Below are positions 15,799-24,703 of a DNA stretch of 64,000 nucleotides, piece by piece. Origin of the DNA: CAWDVK01 sp963805715 (GTDB lineage: Bacteria > Actinomycetota > Actinomycetes > Streptosporangiales > Streptosporangiaceae); the NCBI GenBank assembly GCA_963805715.1, contig CAWDVK010000020.1, positions 248,001-312,000 on the forward strand. The letters run 5' to 3'. A program made the position numbers and the translations under genes. Within the stretch, counting starts at the first letter, position 1; every line of letters begins with the position of its first letter. The notes beneath the pieces were generated by a model that was not told the DNA's origin, searched no databases, and was given only the letters and a program-made list of their open reading frames with translations.

Positions 15799-17316
15799 TC
15801 ACGATCCGAGCGCGGTCATCGATTCCCCGACAGCCGGCAGCGCGACCCAGGTCGGCGAGCTGATCACGGGCAGGATCGACTGGGTCACGCCGCCCGCGGT
15901 GAGCACCCGTCCCGCGTACACGAGGCCCGATCCTGGCAGCGGGGTCACGAGCACGGCGAAGTCGCCGGCCTTGACCCCTGGCGGCGTCCGCAGCGGCAGC
16001 ACAGCCGTGTGGCCGGCCGCCACCTGCACGGTCGTCGATGGCTCCCGCCCGAACGGGACCGTGGCAGTGGCATCGGTGACGCGCACGCTGGCCGCGGCCC
16101 ACGGCGCCGACAGCACCAGCTCGGCCGACCCGGCCGGGCCCGCCGGGTTGTCCGCGATGACGCCCTGCTGCTGGACCGGAGCCGACGCCACCGCCAGCGC
16201 GGCCGGCGCGCCCGCTGCACCGCCGGGCACGGAAATGGCCGCCGTGACCGGCACGCTCGCCGAGACCCTGATCGCCGCGGCCACTCCCGACAGCGATGGC
16301 AGCTGGACTGCCCAGGCCGAGCTGCCGGGCAGGTCGATGCCGCTGCCGCCGGTCGGCTGGTACGAGCCCTTAGCGGTCACGGCAGTGATCTTGACCTGCG
16401 CTGATCCCGAGCCGCCGGGAACCGCGACGTACAGTACGCGGGTGCCGGTCGTGCCCGGCACGCCAGGGATCACCAGGTTGCGCGCAGGCTGCTGAGCGGC
16501 TGGCAGCCAGCCGCCCGGCTCAGACGGGCTCCTGGCCAGCCGGACCGCAGCGCTGACCCGGCCGACGCTCGTGCTCACGTGCAGGGCAATGACCTGAGAG
16601 GAGCTCAGCAGCGCATTCAGGGACTGGACCACCATGCTGTGCGGCGGCACGGCAATGCCGGTGTCGGAGCTGACCAGCGGATTCTCGTCGGTCAGCGCGC
16701 TGACCTGCGCATCGGCTGCCTGCCCGTCGGGATTGATCAGGTACACCTCGATCTGTGCCGCGGATTTCTGGCCGGGCCCGACGAACCAGAAGCTAGTGCC
16801 CGGTGCCTCGCAGCGCGCTGTGACCAGCCCGCCCGGGCCGGTCTGCTCGGCCTCGATTCCCTGCGCGAGAGCACCGGTCGCCTGGATCAGTATGCCGCCG
16901 CGGCCGGCGCTGGTCCGGACCGCGGCGCTGGACCCGGCCTGGCCGGCCGCCAGCGCCTTCGGCACCGCGGGCGCCGCCGTGACGGGCAGCAGCTGGAGCT
17001 GGCCGGGCGCGGTGACAGAAGAGACAGCGGGGCCTGCGGTGCTGGCGCCAGCCGGGATCAGCCGGCTGATCACAGCCTGACCCTGGCCAGCCGATCCCGG
17101 CGCCGCCGCCAGGGCCACGCCGCCAGCCGTGACGCCGGTCGAGCCAGGGGCCGGGCAGGCGCGCAGCGCTGATACCACGGGCGCCCGGCCCGGCCGCGAC
17201 GCAGCGCTGGCCGCGCTCGCCGCCGGGTGGCGGAGGCTGCCGGCCCCGTAGACGGCACCGAGTGCCAGGACCACCAGCAGGGCCGGCAGGATCCGGCCAC
17301 GCAGGCTGGCCCTCAC
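15799..17316 (-). CDS. DUF5719 family secreted or membrane-anchored protein
   Basis: A 505 aa protein with an N-terminal hydrophobic segment (LPALLVVLALGAVYGAG) after a short basic head, so it is exported or anchored. The remainder is Ala/Gly/Val/Ser-rich beta-type sequence with no catalytic motif I can identify. DUF5719 proteins are encoded just after large GT2 proteins in actinomycetes. Here the GTG start overlaps the GT2 stop by four bases (GTGA), showing translational coupling. A structural or accessory role in export or assembly of the glycan made by that transferase is a fair guess. Confidence 0.85.
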   Translation of the reverse strand: MRASLRGRILPALLVVLALGAVYGAGSLRHPAASAASAASRPGRAPVVSALRACPAPGSTGVTAGGVALAAAPGSAGQGQAVISRLIPAGASTAGPAVSSVTAPGQLQLLPVTAAPAVPKALAAGQAGSSAAVRTSAGRGGILIQATGALAQGIEAEQTGPGGLVTARCEAPGTSFWFVGPGQKSAAQIEVYLINPDGQAADAQVSALTDENPLVSSDTGIAVPPHSMVVQSLNALLSSSQVIALHVSTSVGRVSAAVRLARSPSEPGGWLPAAQQPARNLVIPGVPGTTGTRVLYVAVPGGSGSAQVKITAVTAKGSYQPTGGSGIDLPGSSAWAVQLPSLSGVAAAIRVSASVPVTAAISVPGGAAGAPAALAVASAPVQQQGVIADNPAGPAGSAELVLSAPWAAASVRVTDATATVPFGREPSTTVQVAAGHTAVLPLRTPPGVKAGDFAVLVTPLPGSGLVYAGRVLTAGGVTQSILPVISSPTWVALPAVGESMTALGS

Positions 17317-20300
17317 CGGGAATCTCCCTCGCGGTCGCGATCAGGTGCGGGCCAGCGGTGAGCGGACCGGTCATCAGCTGCCGGCCGGGGCCAGTCGCGG
17401 GGCTGCTCGCCTGCTGGCGGCAGCGGCTCAAGCTCCTGCCCGGCCCGCTGACCCGGCTCGCCAGCCGCCGGCCAGCCCGCGCTATCCGCGGAGTCTGGCC
17501 TGGATCCCGGCCGGTCAGCCGAACCGCTCGGGCTGGCGGCCGACGGCCATGACGACGGCTGATCGCTGGCCGGCCAGGACGACGGGGGGGCTGCGGGCTG
17601 CCGGGGGACCTGGCCGTCCGGCGCGGCCCGTCCGTTGGCGGTCCTGGCCGGGTCCTCGCGCGCCTGCTGCGGCCGCCCGCGGTCCGGCCGGCCCGCCGTA
17701 TGGCGGCCGCGGTCAGGCTGGCCAGCCGGATGGGACCAGGGGGCGGCCCGCTGCGCCGCGGCGCCCTGCCGCTCTGCCCGGCCGTCCCGGCCCTGTCCGG
17801 GCGCTGCCGGCGGCGCGCCGACCGCGCCGTCGCGACCCGGCCATGCGGCGCCTCCAGCGGCTGGCTGGTCGGCTGGCCAGGCCAGCTGGTCGGCCTCGCG
17901 GACGGCGGGGGGCGGTCCGCCCTGCTCAGGCGGTCCGGCCTGGCGGGGCACCCGCGGCCCGTCGGCCGATGGAGCCGGGCGCCGCGGTCGGGACCGGGCT
18001 GCCCGTCCGGGACGTGAGCCGTGCGCCCGCGCGCCAGCCCGGCCGCCGCGGCCGGGAATCCGGCTGTCGCGACGGCGGCCGCTGGCGTCGGCCGGGCCTG
18101 CCGCAGCGTCGCCCTCGGTGCCGGGCCCGGCCGGGATGCTGCCGCCGGCGTCAGCGGTGCCGGCCTCAGCGGCCCCCCCGGCCTCGGCGGCGGCGCGCCC
18201 GGCCGCCGGTGCCGGAGCAGCCTCCTGCGTCTCGGCGGCCGTGTGCACGCCCGGCAGCGCCAGCGCAGCGACCACCACGGCGGCCAGCGCCTCCGCCGCG
18301 ATGGCCAGGTCATGTCCCGGCTGGCTCCTGCTGATGTCGAGCGTCCCGCCCCCGGCGGGCAGCCGGAACGCCTGCGCCCAGCTGCCGGCCGGCGAGGCGA
18401 CGGCGGTCAGCGGATGGCCGTTGAGGGTCGCACTCCAGCCGCCCCGCGGTTCGGCCAGCTCCAGGATGCCGCCGCTGGCCGGCGCCCGCGAGCCCGAAGC
18501 GCCGACCCAGCCCGATGGCACGGCGACCGTGCTGCCCCCCGGCTGGAGGACGGTCACCTCGGATGTCGGGTTATCCAGTCGCCACAGATCGAATGACTGC
18601 GCCAGGTTCACCGGATGCAGCCCCGCGACCCCGTCCAGCGTGCTGGCCAGCGCCTGGTTCACCGGCGCCTGCATCAGGACGTAGCCGATGTCGAAGCGGG
18701 CCAGTTCCTGCTGCAGATTCGCGGCCTCGCCGCCGTTCTGGGCGACCAGGCCTGCCACCGCCGCCGTCAGCGCCCGCTGCGCGGCCGGCACGGGCGTCAG
18801 CTCCGAGTCCCCGAGCCCGGGGACAGAATCACGCAGCAGCAGGAAGAAGATCCTGCCGCCGGCTGATCGCAGCACCAGGGTGCGCTGCTGCAGCCCGTTA
18901 TCCGGCAGCGCGGAGACAAGCTCCGGGGCGGCCTGGCCGGCCGCCGGGGCGACCGGTCCGCGCACGCCGGAGCTGATCCAGGTCACGGCGGCCAGGACAG
19001 GCGCGGAGATGGCCGCCGCGGCCAGCAGCGCGACGAGCAGGCCCCGGCCGCTGATCAGCCGCCGCAGGCCGGACCGGCCGCCGGCGGCTGCCAGGCCGGT
19101 GAGCGACTCGCTCCCCGCGGCTGCTGCCAGCAGCAAGCCTGCCGCCGCCGCCGCCAGCGCCACGCCTGGCCAGCCCGGGACGGCGGCTCCGCCGCCTGCC
19201 GGGGTCACGGCGACGCGGCTGACCGCGAGCGCAGCCGCCAGGCCGAGCACGGCGACGAACCAGCCCGCCATGATCGCGCCGCGCTGCCGCGATGCCAGCA
19301 GGGCCGCCAGCGCGGCCAGGGCCAGCCCGGCCGTGACCCACGCCGGCGGCAGCCCGGGGCCGCCGGGACTGAGCAGCATCAGGGAGCGGGCCGGCAGATC
19401 AGGCGCGGCGAGACCAGCCTGCTGGACGCCAGCCTCCAGCAGCAGCCCGGATGGATGCGCGGCGAGCTGCAGCGACCACGGGAACAGCAGGGCCGGCGGC
19501 ACGATGACCACGATCGCGAGGTTGGCCAGCAGGCCGCGGCGCGAGGCCCGGAAGGCGATCAGGGCAGCCGCAGCCGCCACCAGCGTCATCAGCCAGAGCA
19601 CCGGAGCGAACGCGGCCCCGACGGCCACGAGCAGCCCGGTCGCCCAGGCCGCGCGGCGGGCCAGCTGATGCGGCCGCGTGAGCATCCGGCCGGCCGACAG
19701 CCCGATGAGCGGGAGGAGGACGAACACGACGGCCGTGCCGAGCCGGCCGGCCGCTATCGCCCCTGTGGCTACCGGCAGCAGCGCGTAGGCCGCGGCCGCC
19801 CAGACCCGGACCGGCGCCGACCGGGTCACCCGGCCAGCCGCCAGGAATGCCGTGACGCCCGCCAGCGGCACGCAGCCGAGCAGGATCACGTCCACCGCGA
19901 GCCAGGGCTTGCCGCCGAGCACGGTGGCTAGCCCGGCGACCAGCGCGAGGTAGGGCGGCGCGGTGGCCGATGAGCCGACGCCATTCGGATGGAAGGCCTG
20001 CCAGTACTCGCGCCAGAGCCCGGATGCGCCACCCCAGGCCGGCAGCAGGGCACCACCGCCGAGCGGGCCCGAGCGCAGCAGGGAGCGCTCGGCGATCCCG
20101 GCCACGATGGCCAGGCCGACGAAGAGCAGGACGCCGGGGTGCGTCATGAACCGCTGCACGATGCCGATGTCGGTCAGCAGGAAGTCATCGTCGTTCGGGT
20201 CATCCGTCGCGTGATGCATCCCGGCGGTATCGAGCTGCGGGGAGCGCGACAGGGCCGACGCGGCGAACTCGGCCATCTCCCGGACGGACTTGCCGGCCGG

Positions 20301-21362
20301 CAGGTCAGCTCGCAGCCGGTTATAGGCAGCGCGCCGGCCCGGCGCCCGCCGCTGCCGCGTCCTGCGCAGCCGGAGCGGATGACCGAGCACCGCCGCCACC
20401 GCGGCTGCCTCATCGAGCGCCGCTGCCGGGCGCTTAGCCAGCAGCAGGTAGAGCGTGCGGAAAAAGGACGTGGCGGCATTGCGGGCGATCGACCCGAGCA
20501 TGGCGGCGAAAGGCAGGTTACCCAGCAGCGTCATCAGCGCATTGCGCCGGTCCAGGTACGGTGCCCGACGGCCCGCCGACACCGGTCGCCGTCGGCGCGC
20601 GGCGGCCTGGGCGTGGAAGACGACGGCATCGGTGATGAGCCGGACCCGGTAGCCCGCCGCATGGACCCGCCAGCACAGGTCGACATCCTCGCGGAACAGG
20701 GCCATGCCGGTATCGAACCCGCCGGTCCGGTCCCAGACGTCCCGGCGGATGAGCATCCCGGCACTGCCGACCGCCAGCACGTCCCGGTCGCCGTCGTGCT
20801 GGCCCTGGTCCACTTCCCGCGGCTCGATGCCAGTGACCCGGCGCCCGACCGCATCGATCGTCACGCCAGCCTCGACGATCACGCTGCGATCGGACCAGTC
20901 CATCACCTTGGGGCCGAGGACGCCCGCGGCCGGCGACTCGGCTGCCCCGCGGAGCAGTTGCTCGAGCGCGTCCGGCGCCGGCTCGCAGTCGTCATGCAGC
21001 AGCCACACCCACTCGACGCGCTCGGCCCCGGCCGGCCCGGCCGGGGCCGGCACGCTGACGCTGGCCGCCTTGTGCTGAAGTGCCCGGCTGACCGCGGCCC
21101 CGTAGCCGGTCCCGCGGTCCATGCCGAACACGACAGCCTGGCCGAGCTTGGCGGCCAGCACGGCACCGCTGCGGTCCCTGCTGCCGGTGTCGACGGCTAC
21201 CACCCGCTGGACCGGGCGGTCCTGCTCAAGCAGGGCATCGATGACATGCGGAAGCCACGCGGCGCCATCGTGGGCGACGATCACCGCCGTGACGACGTGC
21301 TGGGGATAACTGTCGTTCAGCGCCAAGGGGTTTCCGCTTGCTGCTCTGGGCTTGACCGGCAA
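17313..21362 (-). CDS. Giant membrane GT2 glycosyltransferase
   Basis: A 1349 aa protein. Residues about 20-270 are a GT-A domain of the WbbL/GlfT type: VVTAVIVAHDGAAWLP, WLLHDDCEP (DxD-like metal site) and LFREDVDLCWRVHAAGYRV. A linker is followed from about 405 by some 12 membrane helices, then an extracytoplasmic beta region (about 850-1080), a last helix (LAIAAEALAAVVVAALAL) and a 250-residue Pro/Arg/Gly/Ala-rich disordered tail. It probably transfers a sugar to a lipid-linked or wall glycan. The TTG start at 21362 is used; another TTG lies at codon 13. It leads a coupled pair with the DUF5719 gene. Confidence 0.9.
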   Translation of the reverse strand: MPVKPRAASGNPLALNDSYPQHVVTAVIVAHDGAAWLPHVIDALLEQDRPVQRVVAVDTGSRDRSGAVLAAKLGQAVVFGMDRGTGYGAAVSRALQHKAASVSVPAPAGPAGAERVEWVWLLHDDCEPAPDALEQLLRGAAESPAAGVLGPKVMDWSDRSVIVEAGVTIDAVGRRVTGIEPREVDQGQHDGDRDVLAVGSAGMLIRRDVWDRTGGFDTGMALFREDVDLCWRVHAAGYRVRLITDAVVFHAQAAARRRRPVSAGRRAPYLDRRNALMTLLGNLPFAAMLGSIARNAATSFFRTLYLLLAKRPAAALDEAAAVAAVLGHPLRLRRTRQRRAPGRRAAYNRLRADLPAGKSVREMAEFAASALSRSPQLDTAGMHHATDDPNDDDFLLTDIGIVQRFMTHPGVLLFVGLAIVAGIAERSLLRSGPLGGGALLPAWGGASGLWREYWQAFHPNGVGSSATAPPYLALVAGLATVLGGKPWLAVDVILLGCVPLAGVTAFLAAGRVTRSAPVRVWAAAAYALLPVATGAIAAGRLGTAVVFVLLPLIGLSAGRMLTRPHQLARRAAWATGLLVAVGAAFAPVLWLMTLVAAAAALIAFRASRRGLLANLAIVVIVPPALLFPWSLQLAAHPSGLLLEAGVQQAGLAAPDLPARSLMLLSPGGPGLPPAWVTAGLALAALAALLASRQRGAIMAGWFVAVLGLAAALAVSRVAVTPAGGGAAVPGWPGVALAAAAAGLLLAAAAGSESLTGLAAAGGRSGLRRLISGRGLLVALLAAAAISAPVLAAVTWISSGVRGPVAPAAGQAAPELVSALPDNGLQQRTLVLRSAGGRIFFLLLRDSVPGLGDSELTPVPAAQRALTAAVAGLVAQNGGEAANLQQELARFDIGYVLMQAPVNQALASTLDGVAGLHPVNLAQSFDLWRLDNPTSEVTVLQPGGSTVAVPSGWVGASGSRAPASGGILELAEPRGGWSATLNGHPLTAVASPAGSWAQAFRLPAGGGTLDISRSQPGHDLAIAAEALAAVVVAALALPGVHTAAETQEAAPAPAAGRAAAEAGGAAEAGTADAGGSIPAGPGTEGDAAAGPADASGRRRDSRIPGRGGRAGARAHGSRPGRAARSRPRRPAPSADGPRVPRQAGPPEQGGPPPAVREADQLAWPADQPAAGGAAWPGRDGAVGAPPAAPGQGRDGRAERQGAAAQRAAPWSHPAGQPDRGRHTAGRPDRGRPQQAREDPARTANGRAAPDGQVPRQPAAPPSSWPASDQPSSWPSAASPSGSADRPGSRPDSADSAGWPAAGEPGQRAGQELEPLPPAGEQPRDWPRPAADDRSAHRWPAPDRDREGDSR

Positions 21363-21506
21363 GAACGGCAGCGCAATGGCAGCGCCTTGCTGGCCCGGGT
21401 ACCCGTGAACAATACGCGAAGCGACCGCGGCAGGACGGCCAGATGGCTCGCTGGCAACCCCGGACCTGACTCTGCGGGGCAGGCTGGCCGCTCGCCAGCC
21501 TCCGCG

Positions 21507-21788
21507 CTAGATGGCCTGCCGCTTCAGCCTGCGGCGCTCCCGCTCGGACAGGCCGCCCCAGATGCCGAATCGCTCATCGTGCTCAAGCGCGTACTCCAGG
21601 CAGTCTGACCGCACCTCGCAGGCGCGGCAGACTCGTTTGGCCTCCCTCGTAGAGCCGCCCTTCTCCGGGAAGAAGGCCTCGGGATCGGTCTGCGCGCACA
21701 GCGCACGATCCTGCCAGCCCAGTTCCCCTGCATCATCCACGCCAATGCCCAGTTCGTCGTGCACCAGCGAGACGATGACCTCCGCCAC
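21507..21788 (-). CDS. whiB2: WhiB family transcriptional regulator (WhiB2/WhmD type)
   Basis: A 93 aa iron-sulfur regulator. Four cysteines (ALCAQTD and RVCRACEVRSDC) would bind a [4Fe-4S] cluster, and the GIWGGLSERERRRLKRQ turn and basic tail contact sigma factor and DNA. The length and the place beside fbiA match WhiB2/WhmD (WhiB of Streptomyces), which controls septation. AGGAGG is located before the GTG at 21788. The promoter contains direct and inverted repeats (see 21821-21866). Confidence 0.93.
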   Translation of the reverse strand: MAEVIVSLVHDELGIGVDDAGELGWQDRALCAQTDPEAFFPEKGGSTREAKRVCRACEVRSDCLEYALEHDERFGIWGGLSERERRRLKRQAI

Positions 21789-21820
21789 AGCGCACCTCCT
21801 GCCCGTCCATAGCCCCGTGG

Positions 21821-21866
21821 TCTCGCGGCACGCGAGAATTACACAGGTGAAATTACACGCGCGTGT
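21821..21866 (-). promoter_or_regulatory. Repeat-rich promoter region of the WhiB2-type gene
   Basis: Read on the plus strand: TCTCGCG-GCA-CGCGAGA is a perfect 7-bp inverted repeat (21821-21837). AATTACAC occurs twice, at 21837 and 21851, a 14-base direct repeat. ACACGCGCGTGT (21855-21866) is a perfect palindrome. Such stacked elements upstream of whiB-class genes suggest binding of developmental regulators; BldC, for example, binds direct repeats. Which protein binds here is unknown. Confidence 0.45.
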
Positions 21867-22019
21867 CTTAGCCCGCGTCAAGAGAGATACGTGATAATGG
21901 CCACCCTGTTGCCCTGGGATGACGGGAAAGTCGGAGCGGATTCCTGGGATCCCAGCCTGGCCGCGGCTGCTCGCGGTGCCCCCGGCCGGCCAGCGGCACC
22001 GGCCTGGGAGACTTCCGGC

Positions 22020-22985
22020 ATGCGTATTACCGTCCTGGCGGGGGGTGTCGGCGGGGCTCGCTTCCTGCGCGGCCTGCGAGCAGCGGCCCCGGACGCCGAC
22101 ATCACCGTAGTCGGCAACACCGGTGATGACATCACCCTGTTCGGGCTGCACGTGAGTCCTGACCTGGACACCGTCATGTACACGCTGGGCGGCGGCATCA
22201 GCGAGGAGCAGGGCTGGGGCCGGGCGCAGGAGACCTTCACCGTCCTGGAGGAGCTCAGGGCCTACGGGGCCGGACCGCAGTGGTTCGGCCTGGGCGACCG
22301 GGACTTCGCCACGCACATCTGGCGGACCGGCATGCTCCGCGACGGCTGCCCGCTGTCGGAGGTCACCCGCCTGCTCTGTGCCCGCTGGCGGCCAGGGGTC
22401 ACCCTGCTGCCCATGTCAGACGACCCCGTGCAGACCCATGTCGTCCTCGCCGAGGATGGCGGGCCGCGGACCGTGCACTTCCAGGAATGGTGGGTGCGGC
22501 TGCACGCCGCGGTGCCCGCCGCGCGGATCGTCCCGGTCGGCGCCGAGGATGCCCGGCCGGCTCCTGGCGTCATGGCCGCCATTACCGCCGCGGACGTCGT
22601 GCTGATCCCGCCCTCCAACCCGGTGGTGAGCGTCGGGATCATCCTGTCCGTGCCCGGCATCAGGGAGGCGGTCAGCGCCAAGACGGTCGTGGGGGTGTCT
22701 CCCATCATCGGCGGCGCGCCCGTGCGGGGCATGGCCGACGCGTGCCTGGCCGCCATCGGCGTGCAGACGACCGCAGCCGCGGTCGCCGCGCACTATGGCG
22801 CCGGTCTGCTCGACGGGTGGCTGGTCGACGAGCAGGACAAGGGCGCGGCGGACGCGGCGGAACTGGCGGGCATCACCGTCCGCGCGCTCCCGCTCTACAT
22901 GACTGACCTGGCCGCCTCCGCCGAGATCGCGCGGGCCGCGCTGGATCTGGCGGCTGAGCTGGACCGAGCCGGAGCCGGCCGGTGA
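22020..22985 (+). CDS. fbiA: 2-phospho-L-lactate (or PEP) transferase, F420 biosynthesis
   Basis: A 321 aa CofD/FbiA protein that joins the activated phospholactate or phosphoenolpyruvyl unit to Fo to make F420-0 or dehydro-F420-0. The nucleotide loop LAGGVGGARFLRGL opens the protein; VVGNTGDDITLFGLHVSPDLDTVMYTLGG and PPSNPVVSVGIILSVPGIR are family hallmarks. The ATG at 22020 starts exactly at the conserved N-terminus, although the frame is open further upstream. The stop overlaps fbiB by four bases, so the two enzymes are made together. Confidence 0.96.
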   Translation: MRITVLAGGVGGARFLRGLRAAAPDADITVVGNTGDDITLFGLHVSPDLDTVMYTLGGGISEEQGWGRAQETFTVLEELRAYGAGPQWFGLGDRDFATHIWRTGMLRDGCPLSEVTRLLCARWRPGVTLLPMSDDPVQTHVVLAEDGGPRTVHFQEWWVRLHAAVPAARIVPVGAEDARPAPGVMAAITAADVVLIPPSNPVVSVGIILSVPGIREAVSAKTVVGVSPIIGGAPVRGMADACLAAIGVQTTAAAVAAHYGAGLLDGWLVDEQDKGAADAAELAGITVRALPLYMTDLAASAEIARAALDLAAELDRAGAGR

Positions 22986-24310
22986 GCGAGCGGCCAGCGG
23001 GCAGCGGGCGGGCGGCGGCCGCGCCAGGCTCCGCTGAGGTACGGATCATGCCGATCGCCGGCCTGCCGGAGATCGCGCCAGGCGACGACCTGGCCGAGCT
23101 CATCGCCGCGGCGGCGCCGGACCTGCTCGACGGCGACATCGTGGTCATCACCTCGAAGATCGTCAGCAAGGCCGAGGGCAGGATCGTGACGGCGGACCGG
23201 GACGCCGCGATCGCCGCCGAGACTGTCCGGGTCGTGGCCAGGCGCGGGCCCACCACGATCGCGCAGACCCGGCATGGGCTGGTGCTGGCCGCGGCCGGCG
23301 TCGACGCATCCAACACCGCGCCCGGCACCGTCGTGCTGCTGCCCGAGGATCCGGATGGCTCGGCGGCCCGGCTCCGCAAGGCGCTGGCGCACCGGCTGGG
23401 CCGCAGCGTCGGCGTGCTCATCACCGACACGATGGGCAGGCCGTGGCGCACCGGGCAGACGGACACGGCAATCGGGGCAGCCGGGCTGACGCCCTTGCGG
23501 GATCACCGCGGCCAGGCAGACACCTTCGGCAACGCGCTCGAGGTCACCGTGGCGGCGGTCGCGGACGAGATCGCCGGCGCAGCCGACCTGGTCAAGAGCA
23601 AGACCCGGCAGATTCCCGTCGCCATCGTGCGCGGCCTGGCCGATCTGGTGACCGGGACCAGCGGGCCCGGCGCCGCAGCGCTCATCCGGCCGGCCGCGGA
23701 GGACATGTTCCGGCTCGGCGCCGCTGACGTGCTGGCCGCCCGGCGGACCGTGCGCGAGTTCACCGCCGAGCTTGTTGATCCGCGCGCCGTCCGGCGGGCC
23801 ATCGCGGCGGCGCTCACCGCGCCGGCGCCGCACCACAGTGAGCCCTGGCGGTTCGCCGTGCTGGAGTCCGCGGCGGCCCGGACCGAACTGCTGGACAGGA
23901 TGCTCGCGGCCTGGCAGGCGGACCTGCGCTCGGACGGCTTTACCGAGGAGCAGATCGCCCGCCGGGTCCGCCGCGGCGAGCCGCTGCGCCGCGCCCCGCT
24001 CATCATCGTGCCGTGCCTGTCAGCCGATGCCGCGCACCAGTATCCGGACGAGCGGCGAGCGGCCGCCGAGCGGGCGATGTTCCTGGTGTCGATGGGCGCC
24101 GCCGTGCAGAACCTGCTGGTGGCCCTGGCCGTGGAGGGCCTCGGCTCATGCTGGGTGTCGAGCGCCCTGTTCTGCCAGCAGGTGGCGGCCGGGGCGCTCG
24201 GCCTGCCGCCCGGCTGGGAGCCGATGGGCGCCATCGGCGTCGGCCATCCGGCCGCAGCCCCGCCCGGCCGGCCGACCCGGGATCCAGACCGCTTCATCAT
24301 GACGCTCTAA
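22982..24310 (+). CDS. fbiB: Bifunctional F420-0:glutamate ligase / FMN-dependent reductase
   Basis: A 442 aa FbiB fusion. Residues about 20-240 are the CofE domain that adds glutamates (GDIVVITSKIVSKAEGR, DTMGRPWRTGQTDTAIG). Residues about 245-440 are a nitroreductase-like FMN domain (AARRTVREFTAE, PHHSEPWRFAV, VSMGAAVQNLLVALAVEGLGSCWV) that reduces dehydro-F420-0 in the mycobacterial pathway. The fusion is typical of actinobacteria, whereas archaea have CofE alone. It overlaps fbiA and completes, with fbiC at 31144-33858, the F420 set except for fbiD, which is not seen. Confidence 0.96.
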   Translation: MSERPAGSGRAAAAPGSAEVRIMPIAGLPEIAPGDDLAELIAAAAPDLLDGDIVVITSKIVSKAEGRIVTADRDAAIAAETVRVVARRGPTTIAQTRHGLVLAAAGVDASNTAPGTVVLLPEDPDGSAARLRKALAHRLGRSVGVLITDTMGRPWRTGQTDTAIGAAGLTPLRDHRGQADTFGNALEVTVAAVADEIAGAADLVKSKTRQIPVAIVRGLADLVTGTSGPGAAALIRPAAEDMFRLGAADVLAARRTVREFTAELVDPRAVRRAIAAALTAPAPHHSEPWRFAVLESAAARTELLDRMLAAWQADLRSDGFTEEQIARRVRRGEPLRRAPLIIVPCLSADAAHQYPDERRAAAERAMFLVSMGAAVQNLLVALAVEGLGSCWVSSALFCQQVAAGALGLPPGWEPMGAIGVGHPAAAPPGRPTRDPDRFIMTL

Positions 24311-24703
24311 GGACACGGTAAGCCGTTCCGTGCCAGCACACCGGCCGCGCGGGCGGAACGAGGTGCGGCCGGAAGCTAGCTCGCCGCGCTCAGCGGGCGC
24401 CTGTCATCCAGCGCGGCACCAGCGCGGATGCGCGCTGCCCGGCGCGGTCACTGTTGCGCTGCGCTACCAGGCTGAGCCTCTCTGACATCGTCGCACTGTA
24501 ACGATGTCTTCATGTTGCGTGGGTAGACCTGTTCCGCCGGGAAGAACTACGCCCGCGGGTGGCTGATCAGCAACGCTCGGTAATTGACGCGCCGTTCGGC
24601 CAGGACCCGGTACGGGGATAACGGATCCGGGCTCGGCGCCATGGAAACGCGGCGGTTGCTCCGCTCGCGCCCTCCGGTGTGCTGATCGGTGGATGGAGGA
24701 TGA
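24311..24703. other. Intergenic region with a hairpin
   Basis: No gene can be supported. ACATCGT-CGCACTGTA-ACGATGT (about 24485-24507) is a perfect 7-bp inverted repeat in locally AT-richer DNA, a possible operator or terminator. The 3' end holds GGAGG ahead of the GTG at 24704, the start of the next operon, so a promoter must lie here. Confidence 0.4.

Noticed and set aside
19989..21608. 539-codon plus-strand frame opposite the GT2 gene
   Set aside because: It is the mirror of a GT2 domain with intact motifs; codon use is that of a shadow frame.
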